Assembly: GCA_028279445.1 (NCBI GenBank)
Contig: JANQNT010000004.1
Coordinates: 82,246 to 146,245, forward strand
Length of the DNA: 64,000 nucleotides
Direction of reading: 5' to 3'
DNA from: Tepidamorphaceae bacterium
Lineage (GTDB): Bacteria; Pseudomonadota; Alphaproteobacteria; Rhizobiales; Tepidamorphaceae
Shown: positions 22,728-32,534 of the stretch, piece after piece
How positions within the stretch are numbered: position 1 is the stretch's first letter
Layout of the letters: every line of letters starts with the position of its first letter
Program-made: the position numbers and the translations under genes
Notes under the pieces: model-generated
The model's input: the letters and a program-made list of their open reading frames with translations, nothing else
Told to the model about the DNA's origin: nothing
Database searches by the model: none

Positions 22728-24707
22728 ATGGGCAAGTCGCAGGACGCAAATCCGGTGCACAGCGGGCCGGAAACACCTCTGCTTGACCGGGTTACCCACC
22801 CTTCCGACCTGCGCCAGATCGCGCGCGAGGACCTGACCCGGCTCGCCAGCGAACTGCGTGCGGAAATGATCGACGCGGTTTCGGTGACCGGCGGGCATCT
22901 GGGCGCGGGGCTTGGCGTCGTCGAACTGACGGTGGCGCTGCACCATGTTTTCGACACCCCGCACGACCGCCTGATCTGGGACGTTGGCCACCAGTGCTAC
23001 CCCCACAAGATCCTGACCGGCCGCCGCGACCGCATCCGCACCTTGCGCAAGGGCGGCGGGCTGTCGGGCTTCACCAAGCGCGCGGAGAGCGAGTACGACC
23101 CCTTCGGCGCGGCGCACTCCTCGACGTCGATCTCCGCCGGGCTGGGCATGGCCGTGGCGCGCGACCTCGCCGGCGGGACCAGGAACGTCATCTCGGTCAT
23201 CGGCGATGGCGCCATCACCGCAGGCATGGCCTATGAGGCGATGAACAATGCCGGCGGCACCGACGCGCGCCTGATCGTCATCCTCAACGACAATGACATG
23301 TCGATCGCGCCGCCGACCGGCGCCATGAGCGCTTCGCTCGCCCGGCTGGTCTCGGGACGCACGTTCCGCAACATGCGCGAGCGCTCAAAGCGCCTGGTGC
23401 GCGACATGCCGTACATGATCAAGGAAGGCTCGCGCCGGCTTGAGGAATTCCTGCGCGGCATGGTGATGGGCGGCACGCTGTTCGAGGAACTGGGCTTCTA
23501 CTATGTTGGCCCCATCGACGGCCACAACCTGGAGCACCTGCTCCCCGTCCTGGAAAACGTGCGCGACAGCGAGTTCGGCCCCGTCCTCGTCCACGTGGTG
23601 ACCGAGAAGGGCAAGGGCTACGCCCCGGCGGAACAGTCCGCCGACAAGTACCACGGTGTCTCCAAGTTCAACGTCGTTACCGGTGAGCAGTCCAAGGGCA
23701 CGCCCAAGGCGCCGAGCTACACGAGCGTTTTCGCCAAGGGGCTGATCGCCGAAGCCAGGGCCGACGACAAGATCGTCGCCATCACGGCGGCCATGCCGTC
23801 CGGCACCGGCGTCGACAAGTTCGAGGCCGAATTCCCGGATCGCGCCTTCGATGTGGGTATCGCCGAGCAGCATGGGGTGACCTTCGCCGCCGGTATGGCG
23901 ACGGAAGGCTACAGGCCCTTCGCGGCGATCTACTCGACCTTCCTGCAGCGCGCCTACGACCAAGTGGTGCATGACGTGGCGATCCAGAATCTCCCCGTGC
24001 GCTTCGCCATCGACCGCGCCGGCCTCGTCGGCGCCGATGGGGCCACCCACGCCGGCGCCTACGACATCGCCTATCTCGCCTGCCTGCCGAACTTCACCGT
24101 GATGGCCGCGGGCGACGAAGCCGAACTGATGCACATGGTGGCGACCGCTGCCGCCCACGACGACGGTCCCATCGCCTTCCGCTATCCGCGTGGCGAGGGA
24201 CTGGGCGTCGAACTGCCCGAGCGCGGCACACCGCTGGAGATCGGCAAGGGCCGCGTCGTCAAGGAAGGCTCAAGCGTTGCACTGCTGTCGCTTGGCGGAC
24301 GCCTCGGCGAAGCGCTGGCCGCGGCCGAACGGCTCGATGCGTCGGGACTGTCCACCACGGTCGCCGATGCGCGCTTCGCCAAGCCGCTCGACATGGAACT
24401 GATCCGCAGGCTTGCCCGCGAGCACCAGGTGCTGGTGACCATCGAGGAAGGTGCCATCGGCGGCTTCGGCTCACATGTGCTCACCGCGCTCGCCCGCGAC
24501 GGCCTGCTCGACAAGGGACTGGTCGTGCGGCCGATGACCCTGCCCGACCGCTTCCAGGACCAGGACACGCCGGCCAGGATGTACGAGGCCGCCGGCCTCG
24601 ACTCGGCGGCAATCACCGCGACGGTCTTCGATGCCCTCGGCATCGAAGCGGGCGAAGGCGCCCACATGGTCGCGCGCAACCCGGCGGTCGCCGCGCCGGC
24701 ACGTTGA
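22728..24707 (+). CDS. dxs: 1-deoxy-D-xylulose-5-phosphate synthase
   Basis: TPP-dependent condensation of pyruvate and glyceraldehyde-3-phosphate, the entry step of the MEP isoprenoid pathway that feeds carotenoids and the bacteriochlorophyll tail. The 659-aa length is normal. Visible blocks are [37 protein letters not shown], the TPP motif [16 protein letters not shown] with NDNDMSI, and the transketolase pyrimidine domain with [15 protein letters not shown] strong GGGAGGT ribosome site precedes the ATG. The upstream PpsR box suggests co-regulation with photosynthesis. Confidence 0.97.
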   Translation: MGKSQDANPVHSGPETPLLDRVTHPSDLRQIAREDLTRLASELRAEMIDAVSVTGGHLGAGLGVVELTVALHHVFDTPHDRLIWDVGHQCYPHKILTGRRDRIRTLRKGGGLSGFTKRAESEYDPFGAAHSSTSISAGLGMAVARDLAGGTRNVISVIGDGAITAGMAYEAMNNAGGTDARLIVILNDNDMSIAPPTGAMSASLARLVSGRTFRNMRERSKRLVRDMPYMIKEGSRRLEEFLRGMVMGGTLFEELGFYYVGPIDGHNLEHLLPVLENVRDSEFGPVLVHVVTEKGKGYAPAEQSADKYHGVSKFNVVTGEQSKGTPKAPSYTSVFAKGLIAEARADDKIVAITAAMPSGTGVDKFEAEFPDRAFDVGIAEQHGVTFAAGMATEGYRPFAAIYSTFLQRAYDQVVHDVAIQNLPVRFAIDRAGLVGADGATHAGAYDIAYLACLPNFTVMAAGDEAELMHMVATAAAHDDGPIAFRYPRGEGLGVELPERGTPLEIGKGRVVKEGSSVALLSLGGRLGEALAAAERLDASGLSTTVADARFAKPLDMELIRRLAREHQVLVTIEEGAIGGFGSHVLTALARDGLLDKGLVVRPMTLPDRFQDQDTPARMYEAAGLDSAAITATVFDALGIEAGEGAHMVARNPAVAAPAR

Positions 24708-24920
24708 CGTTCCAACGCCTGCCCGCCGACATCATCTCCAGGTCGCCGCGAGTTTCACGGCGTCGAACTTGGGCGTCAGGTCATGCAACCTGCGTACGAT
24801 AGCAGCCGGTGCGGTGCATCCGTTCCGCGCATGATCACGATGACGCCAGTGCATACGGTTCTCTCTGGAAATCGCCACCAAACCTGCTAATTCCCTGGCT
24901 GAATTTTCCAGGAGGCTCCC

Positions 24921-25313
24921 ATGGACGCGATTTCAGCCTGGCGACCGCAGGTTCTCAGTATCCTGCGCATCGTTTCCGCACTGCTCTTTCTGCTGCACGG
25001 CACCCAGAAGCACATCGGGATTCCGCCGACCGAACGGGTCATCGAGACCTTCTCGCTGGGCTGGTGGGCCGGCGCGATCGAGATCATCACCGGGGTCGCC
25101 ATGTTGATCGGCTTCCAGACCCGCGCCGCCGCCTTCCTCGCCTCCGGCACCATGGCCTTCGCCTACTGGCTGGCGCACGCGCCGCGCGATCTGTTTCCCA
25201 CCAACAACGGTGGCGACGCGGCGATCCTCTACTGCTTCATCTTCCTCTACTTCGTTGTCGCTGGCGGCGGCGCCTGGGGCGTCGATGCGATGCGCGGTTC
25301 CAAGAACGCCTGA
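24921..25313 (+). CDS. DoxX-family membrane protein
   Basis: 130 aa, four hydrophobic segments. The DoxX pattern is visible: ILRIVSALLFLLHGTQKHIG near residue 15, then LGWWAGAIEIITGVAMLIGFQTRAAAFLASGTMAFAYW. A good CAGGAGG site lies just before the ATG. Function in this family is poorly known (quinol/thiosulfate-related or oxidative stress). The 213 bp between dxs and this gene contain nothing I recognise. Confidence 0.85.
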   Translation: MDAISAWRPQVLSILRIVSALLFLLHGTQKHIGIPPTERVIETFSLGWWAGAIEIITGVAMLIGFQTRAAAFLASGTMAFAYWLAHAPRDLFPTNNGGDAAILYCFIFLYFVVAGGGAWGVDAMRGSKNA

Positions 25314-25420
25314 CCATCGCGTCGACACGCTTGCACGTCCCGCACCGCGGTGTGTTCTTGCAGCGCCGGCACCTGAGCGCGATGATTGCAGGCGATGACG
25401 CATCAGCCTGAAACCCCGCG

Positions 25421-26407
25421 ATGACCGCACGCCGGTCTCCGCAGCGCGTTTTCCTCGCCGGCGCCACCGGCACCATCGGCCGGGCCTTGGCGCATGCCCT
25501 GGCCGAGGCGGGACGCGATGTTGTGTGTTTCGTCCGCCCCGGAGCCGATACCACCGCCCTGCCGCGAACCGTGGATATCCGCACCGGTGCGCCGACCGAC
25601 GCAACCTCGCTGGCCAAGGCCGGGTTTCGCGGCGAGATGTTCGATGCGGTGATCTCCTGCCTGGCCTCGCGCAGCGGCGTACCGGACGACGCCTGGGCTG
25701 TCGACCACCGCGCCAACCGCACACTCTTGGAACAGGCACGCGCAGCGGGGGTGGAGCGCTTCGTGGTTCTCTCCGCGATCTGCGTGCAGAAGCCCCGGCT
25801 TGCCTTCCAGCACGCCAAGCTCGCCTTCGAAAACGAATTGATGCAGTCCGGTATCGACTGGACGATCGTTCGCCCGACCGCCTTCTTCAAGTCCCTGTCG
25901 GGCCAGGTGGCGCGCGTCATGGCCGGCAAGCCCTATCTCGTCTTCGGTGACGGCAGGGTCACAGCCTGCAAGCCGATCAGCAACCGCGACCTCGCCGACT
26001 TCGTCGTTGGCTGCCTGGACGATCCGGCGGCGCGCAACCGCATCCTGCCGATTGGCGGGCCGGGCCCGGCGATTACGCCGCTCGACCAGGCACATCATCT
26101 CTTCAGGTTGCTGGACCGACCGCCCCGCATCCGCCACATACCGCTCGCGCTGGTGGATGGAATCGCCGGCATGATTGGCGTCGCATCCCGCGTCGCACCA
26201 CCACTGCGCACCAAGGCGGAACTGGCGCGCATCGGCCGCTACTACGCAACCGAATCCATGCTGGTGCTGGATCCCGAAACCGGCCGCTACGACGCCGACA
26301 CAACGCCCGAACACGGCACCGACACGCTGTTCGACCACTACGCCGAACTGGTCCGCGGCGAGGCAAAGACCGAGCGCGGCGCCCACACGGTGTTCGGCAC
26401 GACGTGA
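25421..26407 (+). CDS. bciA: BciA, NADPH-dependent 8-vinyl (divinyl chlorophyllide) reductase
   Basis: Reduces the C8 vinyl group of divinyl (proto)chlorophyllide. The 328-aa protein is an atypical SDR with the NADPH motif FLAGATGTIGRALA (about 11-24). Several stretches typical of BciA/DVR are present: GIDWTIVRPTAFFKSLSGQV, GKPYLVFGDGRVTACKPIS, ILPIGGPGPAITP and ELARIGRYYATESMLVLDPETG. It is 107 bp downstream of the DoxX gene and convergent with the crotonase at 26435. The NADPH-type enzyme supplies the 8-vinyl reductase needed beside BchNBL. Confidence 0.93.
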   Translation: MTARRSPQRVFLAGATGTIGRALAHALAEAGRDVVCFVRPGADTTALPRTVDIRTGAPTDATSLAKAGFRGEMFDAVISCLASRSGVPDDAWAVDHRANRTLLEQARAAGVERFVVLSAICVQKPRLAFQHAKLAFENELMQSGIDWTIVRPTAFFKSLSGQVARVMAGKPYLVFGDGRVTACKPISNRDLADFVVGCLDDPAARNRILPIGGPGPAITPLDQAHHLFRLLDRPPRIRHIPLALVDGIAGMIGVASRVAPPLRTKAELARIGRYYATESMLVLDPETGRYDADTTPEHGTDTLFDHYAELVRGEAKTERGAHTVFGTT

Positions 26408-26434
26408 GCGGTCGTTCGCCCACCCAACGGCCGG

Positions 26435-27148
26435 TTACGTCCGCTCGGCAGCCGCCGCCATGACCTCGGCTCCCAGTTCCATTTCAACCTCGAACCCGTC
26501 CCACAAGGTCGCCGCATCCTCCCGGTTGAGGCAGTCCTTGACGCGCGCGCCCAGAACGCCGCGCGTCTTGTCCGCGATCATCTGGGCGAGCACCAGCGAT
26601 TCGCTGAGCAATTCGTCGGGTGTATCGTGGAGACGCTGCGCGAAGCCCAGCGCATGCGCCCGCTCGATGGGCATCGGTTCGCCGGTCAGGGCCATCAGCC
26701 GCGCCTCGCCCAGCCCCAGAACCTCCCGCACGATCCGGTAGCCGCCGAAGGCATTGACGTTGACTTCCGGCAGGCCGATGAACGCGTCGCGCGCGCCAAG
26801 CCTGATGTCGCAGGCACTGGCCAGCATCAGGCCGCTGCCGAGCGCGCCGCCATGCAGGGCGGCGATCGAGACCATCCGGCTCTCGCGCAGCGCCCGCGTG
26901 ACCTCCATGACGGTGCCCGAACCGCGCCGCGCGGCCGCCTTGCCGAGCGTACGGAACTCGCGGAAGTCGTTACCGGCGCAAAAGTGCTTGCCGGGCAGGC
27001 CGGTGATCACCAGCACGCCTGCGTCGTCCTTCTCCAGCCGAGCGATCAGATCGACGAACTTCGCCCATCCTTCGAAGCTGATGGCATTGACGGGTCCGTT
27101 GCATATGCGAACCAGGCACACATCTGCGTGCCTCTCCACATCGAACAT
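26435..27148 (-). CDS. Enoyl-CoA hydratase/isomerase (crotonase) family protein 1
   Basis: 237 aa from the ATG at 27148 (preceded by AGGAGG). It has the crotonase fold signature with the first oxyanion-hole region GLPGKHFCAGNDFREF and the second IAALHGGALGSGLMLASACDIRLG. It is the last gene of the minus-strand TRAP/acyl-CoA unit, 45 bp after the acyl-CoA ligase. Substrate unknown; the crotonase family includes hydratases, isomerases and decarboxylases, and I cannot choose among them. Confidence 0.88.
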   Translation of the reverse strand: MFDVERHADVCLVRICNGPVNAISFEGWAKFVDLIARLEKDDAGVLVITGLPGKHFCAGNDFREFRTLGKAAARRGSGTVMEVTRALRESRMVSIAALHGGALGSGLMLASACDIRLGARDAFIGLPEVNVNAFGGYRIVREVLGLGEARLMALTGEPMPIERAHALGFAQRLHDTPDELLSESLVLAQMIADKTRGVLGARVKDCLNREDAATLWDGFEVEMELGAEVMAAAAERT

Positions 27149-27192
27149 GATGCTGTCCTCCTGCATCTAGAGCATGTCTTGCTCTGGAGCTG

Positions 27193-28785
27193 TCACGAAT
27201 CGGCGGCGCCTCCGACCAGCGCATCGACCACGCTTTGGCGCACCTCGTGCTTCTTGATCTTTCCCGCCGGCGTCTTGGGCAGCGACGGCACGAACACGAT
27301 CTGTCTTGGCGTCTTGAAGCCGGCGATGCGTTCGCGCACGAACGCCTTCAGCTCATCCTCCGAGACCGCCGCGCCGACGTTGATGACGACGGCCGCCACG
27401 ACACGCTCTCCGTAATCGTCGTCGGGCAGCCCGAAGACCGCGACCTCCGAGACATCCGGGTGTTCGATGACGACCAACTCGACCTCCTTGGCGAAGACGT
27501 TCTCGCCGCCGGAGCGGATCATGTCCTTCTTGCGATCGACGAGGTGGAAGAAGCCATCCTCGTCCACCCGGCCGATGTCGCCGGTGTGCAGCCAGCCGCC
27601 ACGAAAGGCTTCAGCCGTTGCCTCCGGCCGGTTGAGATAGCCGCTCATCAGGGCGGGCGAACGCACGCAGATCTCGCCAAGCTCGCCGGGGTCGGCATGG
27701 CTCAGGTCGTCCCTCAGCAGTGCGACGCGCACGCCAGGCACCGGCACGCCGATGGACAGCGGCCGCTGCATGGCGTCTTCGGGCCGGTTGATGCAGATAT
27801 AGCAACCGCCCTCGGTCAATCCGTAGGCATTGGCGATGCCCAGTTCGGTCGCCCCGCGCTCCCGGAAAGCTCTCGCCACGTCGACGATCAGCGTCGAGGG
27901 ATCGTAGTTCGAATAGGCGATCAGCCGCATCGACGACATGTCTGCCGTCTGCCACGCCTCGCTTTCGATCATCTGACGCAGGATGATCGGCACGCCGAAC
28001 ATGGCGTTGCAGCCATGCCGTTCGAGGGCGACCACCGCGGCTTCCGGATCGAAGCGCTCGGCGATGACCGCCGAACCGCGCTGCATGAAGAAGAGCTTCA
28101 GGTAGTCCCACGCGCCGGTGTGGAACAGCGGCATGTAGCAGAAGAAGCGGTCGAACCGGCGCACTCCGAAGGCCGGCAGCACGTTCATGGTGTCGAGCAC
28201 CGTGCGGCGGTGCGAGATCACCGCTCCCTTCGGCCGCCCCGTGGTGCCGGAGGTGTAGAGGATCAGGTGCGGGTCGTCCCAGCCCTCGGGCTGCGACACC
28301 GGCGTATCACCGCCGGCGTTGAGCATGTCCTCCCAGGACAGCGCGTCGTCTCGCCGCCCATCGCGCAGGATCAGACGCGGCCGCTCGGCCAGATCGGCCA
28401 TTGCCGCACGCGCCCCGGCCTCGAACTCCGCGCTGGTCAGCAACAGCCCCGGCTGGGCACTGGCCAGGATGTAGGCGACTTCGGCATCGCGAAGCCACAT
28501 GTTGATGGGAACGAGCACCGCGCCCATGCCGGCCAGGGCGTATCCGAGGATGACATAGGTATCGGAGTTGCGGTCGAGCACCGCGACGCGCGAGCCGCGT
28601 ACCACGCCAAGACGGGCGAGAGCGCGCTGGATGCGCCGCATCTCATCGGCGAATTGCGCCCATGTGGTAACCCTGTCCTGGAAGATCAGCGCTGGCTCGT
28701 CCGGTGCCCAGCGCTCGTTTTCCGTGACGATATCGGTGAGCAGATAGGGATAGCCGCCGGTCTCAGGCCGCACTGAAGCCTCCAT
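27193..28785 (-). CDS. Acyl-CoA synthetase (AMP-forming ligase)
   Basis: 530 aa of the ANL superfamily. The P-loop-like ATP motif LILYTSGTTGRPKGAVI, the adenylate motif ANAYGLTEGG, the hinge region GWLHTGDIGRVDEDGFFHLVDRKKDMIRSGGENV and the catalytic-lysine region PKTPAGKIKK near the C-terminus are all present. It overlaps the upstream SDR gene by 23 bp. It presumably activates a carboxylic acid imported by the TRAP transporter in the same unit. Confidence 0.93.
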   Translation of the reverse strand: MEASVRPETGGYPYLLTDIVTENERWAPDEPALIFQDRVTTWAQFADEMRRIQRALARLGVVRGSRVAVLDRNSDTYVILGYALAGMGAVLVPINMWLRDAEVAYILASAQPGLLLTSAEFEAGARAAMADLAERPRLILRDGRRDDALSWEDMLNAGGDTPVSQPEGWDDPHLILYTSGTTGRPKGAVISHRRTVLDTMNVLPAFGVRRFDRFFCYMPLFHTGAWDYLKLFFMQRGSAVIAERFDPEAAVVALERHGCNAMFGVPIILRQMIESEAWQTADMSSMRLIAYSNYDPSTLIVDVARAFRERGATELGIANAYGLTEGGCYICINRPEDAMQRPLSIGVPVPGVRVALLRDDLSHADPGELGEICVRSPALMSGYLNRPEATAEAFRGGWLHTGDIGRVDEDGFFHLVDRKKDMIRSGGENVFAKEVELVVIEHPDVSEVAVFGLPDDDYGERVVAAVVINVGAAVSEDELKAFVRERIAGFKTPRQIVFVPSLPKTPAGKIKKHEVRQSVVDALVGGAADS

Positions 28786-29515
28786 CGACTGCGACGGTCG
28801 CGCCGGTCATGAAGGAGGCGTAGTCGGAACACAGAAGCGCGATGATGTTGGCGCTGTCCTCCGCCTGCCCGATCCGCCCCAGGGGCAGAACCGTGGGCTG
28901 CGAGTACTTCAGCACCTCTTCGGTCATCGGCGTCGCGGTGACGCCGGGACACACGCAGTTGACGCGGATGTTGTGCTTGCCGCACTCGACAGCCAGGCTG
29001 CGGCTCAGCGCCAGCACGCCACCCTTCGACGCACTGTAGGCGTTGACCTTGTCCCAGCCGGCCAGCGCGACGACCGACGCCACCGTGACGATCGAGCCGC
29101 CGCCATGGCGCTCCATGTGGCGCACCGCCTCGCGGCAGACCTTGAACGTGCCGGAGAGATTGACCGACATGATCTGATCCCAGATCGCATCTTCGAGGTT
29201 GGCGATGTCGCGATCGGCATCGGGCCGCCAGATGCCGGCGCAATTGGCAACCGCGTCGATGCGTGCGCCGTCCGACGCATGGCCTTCGAACATGGCCCGC
29301 ACGGCCTTGCTGTCGGTCACGTCACAGACATGCGTCTGATGGCCGGGGCCGCCATCCGGCAGACCCGCCACCGCCTGTGCCAGGTTCTCCTCGTTCAGAT
29401 CGCAGAGGATGACGCGCGCGCCGCCAAGCGCGCACAGTTCCGCCACCTTGCGCCCGATACCGCTTGCCGCTCCGGTGACAAGAACCGTCTTGTCGGTGAG
29501 AAGTCCTGGCAGCAT
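28763..29515 (-). CDS. Short-chain dehydrogenase/reductase
   Basis: 250 aa from the ATG at 29515, chosen because AAAGGAAAG precedes it. Classical SDR: cofactor motif LVTGAASGIGRKVA, NCAGIW, the serine region IVTVASVVALAGW, catalytic YSASKGG and the C-terminal VNCVCPGVTATPM. The acidic residue after the second strand (LCDLNEENL) favours NAD+. It is the gene before the acyl-CoA ligase, overlapping it. Role is probably oxidation of a hydroxyacyl intermediate (inference). Confidence 0.92.
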   Translation of the reverse strand: MLPGLLTDKTVLVTGAASGIGRKVAELCALGGARVILCDLNEENLAQAVAGLPDGGPGHQTHVCDVTDSKAVRAMFEGHASDGARIDAVANCAGIWRPDADRDIANLEDAIWDQIMSVNLSGTFKVCREAVRHMERHGGGSIVTVASVVALAGWDKVNAYSASKGGVLALSRSLAVECGKHNIRVNCVCPGVTATPMTEEVLKYSQPTVLPLGRIGQAEDSANIIALLCSDYASFMTGATVAVDGGFSAA

Positions 29516-29582
29516 GTCTTTCCTTTCGGTGTTCTTGTCTTGCTCTACGGCAATGCCACGAGGTGGCATGGCGCGGGCCGGG

Positions 29583-30212
29583 CTATCGGTCGCCGGCACG
29601 AAGCCCGTTGATGATCAGATCGCTGAGACTGACCGCGATCTCGTCGGCGGAGGCCCCCACATACGGCGCCCAGCGGTGGGCGGTGGAGAGCATTCCCAGA
29701 ATACCCATCGCCGCCACGTGACTGTCGCGTACGGTGAACTCACCGGCTTCGCCGCCCTCGTCGATGATGCCGACGATCAGCACCTCGAAGGCGCGTTCCT
29801 TGCGCGCCAGGTTCTGGCGGGAATCCTCGTCGAACTCCCTTCGCTCGCGCCAGAACACCGTGAGGAACTTGCCGTTCGCGATGTTGTATTCCGTCTGCGT
29901 CAGGACCAGCTTGCGCATCCGTTCCAGCGGGCTGCCGCTGGTGCGCGCCAGTCGCTCCATGTTCTCGAAGAACTCCCGCGTGACCAGGTCGTAGAGCGTC
30001 TCCAGCAGGTGCGACTTGTTGCGGAAGTAGTGATAGAGCGCCGGCTTGCTGACACCGCAGGCTTGCGCGATCTGGTTCATCGACGTGCCCCGGAAACCCT
30101 TCTCCAGGAACAGGTCCACCGCACGCTCGAAGATCACGTTGCGGACGAATTCCATGCGGCTGGAATCGTCCTGCGCCTCGATCTCCTTGATCGGAATACC
30201 TGGCACAGCCAT
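29583..30212 (-). CDS. TetR-family transcriptional regulator
   Basis: 209 aa. The N-terminal HTH is typical: RNVIFERAVDLFLEKGFRGTSMNQIAQACGVSKPALYHYFRNKSHLLETLYD. The C-terminal helical domain probably binds an acyl-CoA or acid ligand. It lies inside the catabolic unit between the second crotonase and the SDR. The perfect palindrome at 34299-34312 upstream of dctP is a candidate operator. Confidence 0.92.
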   Translation of the reverse strand: MAVPGIPIKEIEAQDDSSRMEFVRNVIFERAVDLFLEKGFRGTSMNQIAQACGVSKPALYHYFRNKSHLLETLYDLVTREFFENMERLARTSGSPLERMRKLVLTQTEYNIANGKFLTVFWRERREFDEDSRQNLARKERAFEVLIVGIIDEGGEAGEFTVRDSHVAAMGILGMLSTAHRWAPYVGASADEIAVSLSDLIINGLRAGDR

Positions 30213-30237
30213 GACGAGAAGGCCCTTTCAGTTGCGC

Positions 30238-30268
30238 GGACGGAAATCCGAAGACGGTCGATCCGTCC
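30238..30268. promoter_or_regulatory. Inverted repeat in the crotonase 2 - tetR gap
   Basis: GGACGGA (30238-30244) and TCCGTCC (30262-30268) form a 7-bp inverted repeat separated by 17 bp, between the crotonase stop and the tetR start. It could be an mRNA hairpin or an operator for tetR; no T-run follows. Confidence 0.3.
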
Positions 30269-30308
30269 ACGATTCCCTGCCAATGCGTGATCGTTGCATG
30301 AATGCGCG

Positions 30309-31088
30309 TCACCCCCGATGGTCGGAGAATCCCGGCTGGCGCTTTTCCAGCCAAGCCGTCGCCGCCTCGCTGGCATCGGGATGCAGCCGCGAGCGCGCCG
30401 AATAGGTGCACTCGTGCTCGTAGCCCGGTTGCAGGTGCATGTTCTCGGTCGCGTTGAAAGCCGACTTGGCCAGCCGCATCGCATTGGGGCTCTTGCGCGC
30501 GATCGTCTCGGCAAGACGATACGCGGCGGGCATGAGTTCCTCGGGCGCGACGACCTCGTCGACCATCTCCAGCCGCAACGCCTCCTGCGCGGAAATGCGT
30601 TCGGCGGTGAACATCATCCGCCGCGCCGCCCCGTTACCGACCAACCGAAAGGCGTGACGGGCGCCGCCGAGAATACCGACATCGATCTCGGGCAACGCGA
30701 ACACGGCATTGTCGGATGCGATGCGGATGTCGCACAGGCTGGCGATGCACAGCCCCGATCCCACTGCCGCGCCGTCGATGGCGGCGATCACCGGCACAGG
30801 GCACTCGTAGAGGGTGTTGAAGGTGGTGCGGATACGCGCCGTCGCATCGACGGTTGCGCCGTAGTCGAGATCGACGAATTCGCGCACGTCGTTGCCGGCG
30901 ATCCAGGCCTTTTCGCCCTGCGTGCACAGCACGACGACGCGCATCCCCTGAACCTGCGCCAACTGCTGGAAGACGCTGCGCAACTGATCGAACATCGCAA
31001 AGGACATCGCATTCACCGGCGGGCGGTCGATGGTCACGGTGAAGATGCCACCGTCTTCGGTGACTTTGATGTTCTCTGTCGCGATCAT
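30309..31088 (-). CDS. Enoyl-CoA hydratase/isomerase (crotonase) family protein 2
   Basis: 259 aa beginning MIATENIKVTEDGGIFTVTIDRPPVNAMS. It has the crotonase oxyanion-hole regions (EKAWIAGNDVREF and IAAIDGAAVGSGLCIASLCDIRIAS) and the ALPEIDVGILGGARH loop. It is only moderately like the crotonase at 26435, so the two probably act on different intermediates. It lies 69 bp after dctM in the same direction. Confidence 0.9.
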   Translation of the reverse strand: MIATENIKVTEDGGIFTVTIDRPPVNAMSFAMFDQLRSVFQQLAQVQGMRVVVLCTQGEKAWIAGNDVREFVDLDYGATVDATARIRTTFNTLYECPVPVIAAIDGAAVGSGLCIASLCDIRIASDNAVFALPEIDVGILGGARHAFRLVGNGAARRMMFTAERISAQEALRLEMVDEVVAPEELMPAAYRLAETIARKSPNAMRLAKSAFNATENMHLQPGYEHECTYSARSRLHPDASEAATAWLEKRQPGFSDHRG

Positions 31089-31157
31089 GTCGTCTCCTTG
31101 GTCTGGTTCATGAACCCGTCGGCGGCCAGCGACGCGCGCGGGCCCCGCGGGGCTGGG

Positions 31158-32534
31158 TCAATTCATCGTCGAGGGCAGCCACGTCGCGATGGCCGGGAAG
31201 CTGAACAGGCAGGCGATGACAAGCGCATCGACCAGCAGGAACGGGACGACGCCGCGGAAGACCTGCTCGATGGGCACCTGCGAGGTGCCGGACACCACGT
31301 AGCAGGAGATGCCGATCGGCGGGGTGACGAGACCAAGCTCGATCATCTTGATCATCATCACCCCGAGCCAGATACCGTCGAAGCCGAGCTGCTGGGCGAT
31401 CGGGTAGAACAGCGGCACGACGATCACCATCATCGAGATGGATTCCAGGAACATGCCCAGCGGGATAATCAACAGCAGCAGCAGCGCCATGACGATCATC
31501 GGGTCGAAGTCCAGGCCGCCGATCCACATGGTCAGCATCTGCGGCGCGCGCGAGATGACGAAGAACGCCGACAGGATGCCGGAGCCGATCACGATGGCGA
31601 AGATGGTCGCGGTGGTCTGGGCGGACTGCGACAGCGCGTCCTTCATGTCCTCGGCAAGCCCCGGCGAGTGATCCGGACGCTTGCCGAACAGCACCATGGC
31701 CAGCGCGGCCAATGCGCCGATGGCCGCCGATTCGGTGACCGTGAAGATGCCCGAATAGATGCCGCCGATGACGATCACGAACAGGATCGCGATCCGCACC
31801 AGGCCTCCCCACGGCAGGCCCGCGCCACCGGCACGACCGCCAGGCGGGATCTCATCGCCAGGCGGAGCCTGATCGCGGGACGCATGCTGTGGCGGCAGCG
31901 GTCCGTCCGGGATCGGGTCACGGCCGCGCCCCACGGCAGCGGACACGAAGATGTAGGTGGAATAGGCGAATGCCGTCAGCAGGCCCGGCAAAATGCCGGC
32001 GATCAGCAGCTTGCCGGTGCTCTCGCCGGTCAGCAACGCGTAGATGATCATCATGATGCTTGGCGGGATAAGCACGCCGAGCGTACCGGCGCTGGCGACG
32101 ATGCCGGTGGCCAGCGAGGCCGGATAGCCGTGCTTGCGCATCTCGCCGACGCTGAGGTTGGCCATCGTCGCGGAGGTCGCGACGCTCGACCCGGACACGG
32201 CCGAGAAGCTGGCGCAGGCCATCACCGTGGACACGCCAAGTCCGCCGGGAAAGCGGCGGAACAGGTGGCTGGCCACGGCGAACACCTGCCGCGCGATATC
32301 CCCCTTCACCACCAGCACGCCCATCAGGATGAACATCGGGATGACGGTCAGCGAGAAGGTGCTCGTTTGCGCGAAGGGCACCGAGCCGAGCACGTTGGTG
32401 GCATAGTTCACATCGCGCAGCACGATCAGTCCGACGGCGCCGCTGATGCCCATGGCAAATGCAATCGGCATCTCCATGATGATGAGGATCATCATCAGCG
32501 TCAGGACCAGGAGGATGGCGGCCTCAGCGCCCAT
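31158..32534 (-). CDS. dctM: TRAP transporter large permease (DctM family)
   Basis: 458 aa from the ATG at 32534 (11-bp overlap with dctQ). About 12 to 13 hydrophobic segments. DctM signatures include FSAVSGSSVATSATMANLSVGEM, GTLGVLIPPSIMMIIYALLTGES and LGLVTPPIGISCYVVSG. Between the two halves there is a Pro/Gly-rich hydrophilic insert of about 45 residues (GRGRDPIPDGPLPPQ...GGRAGGAG) that looks unlike the rest. It works with DctQ and DctP to import an organic acid by Na+ symport. Confidence 0.93.
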   Translation of the reverse strand: MGAEAAILLVLTLMMILIIMEMPIAFAMGISGAVGLIVLRDVNYATNVLGSVPFAQTSTFSLTVIPMFILMGVLVVKGDIARQVFAVASHLFRRFPGGLGVSTVMACASFSAVSGSSVATSATMANLSVGEMRKHGYPASLATGIVASAGTLGVLIPPSIMMIIYALLTGESTGKLLIAGILPGLLTAFAYSTYIFVSAAVGRGRDPIPDGPLPPQHASRDQAPPGDEIPPGGRAGGAGLPWGGLVRIAILFVIVIGGIYSGIFTVTESAAIGALAALAMVLFGKRPDHSPGLAEDMKDALSQSAQTTATIFAIVIGSGILSAFFVISRAPQMLTMWIGGLDFDPMIVMALLLLLIIPLGMFLESISMMVIVVPLFYPIAQQLGFDGIWLGVMMIKMIELGLVTPPIGISCYVVSGTSQVPIEQVFRGVVPFLLVDALVIACLFSFPAIATWLPSTMN

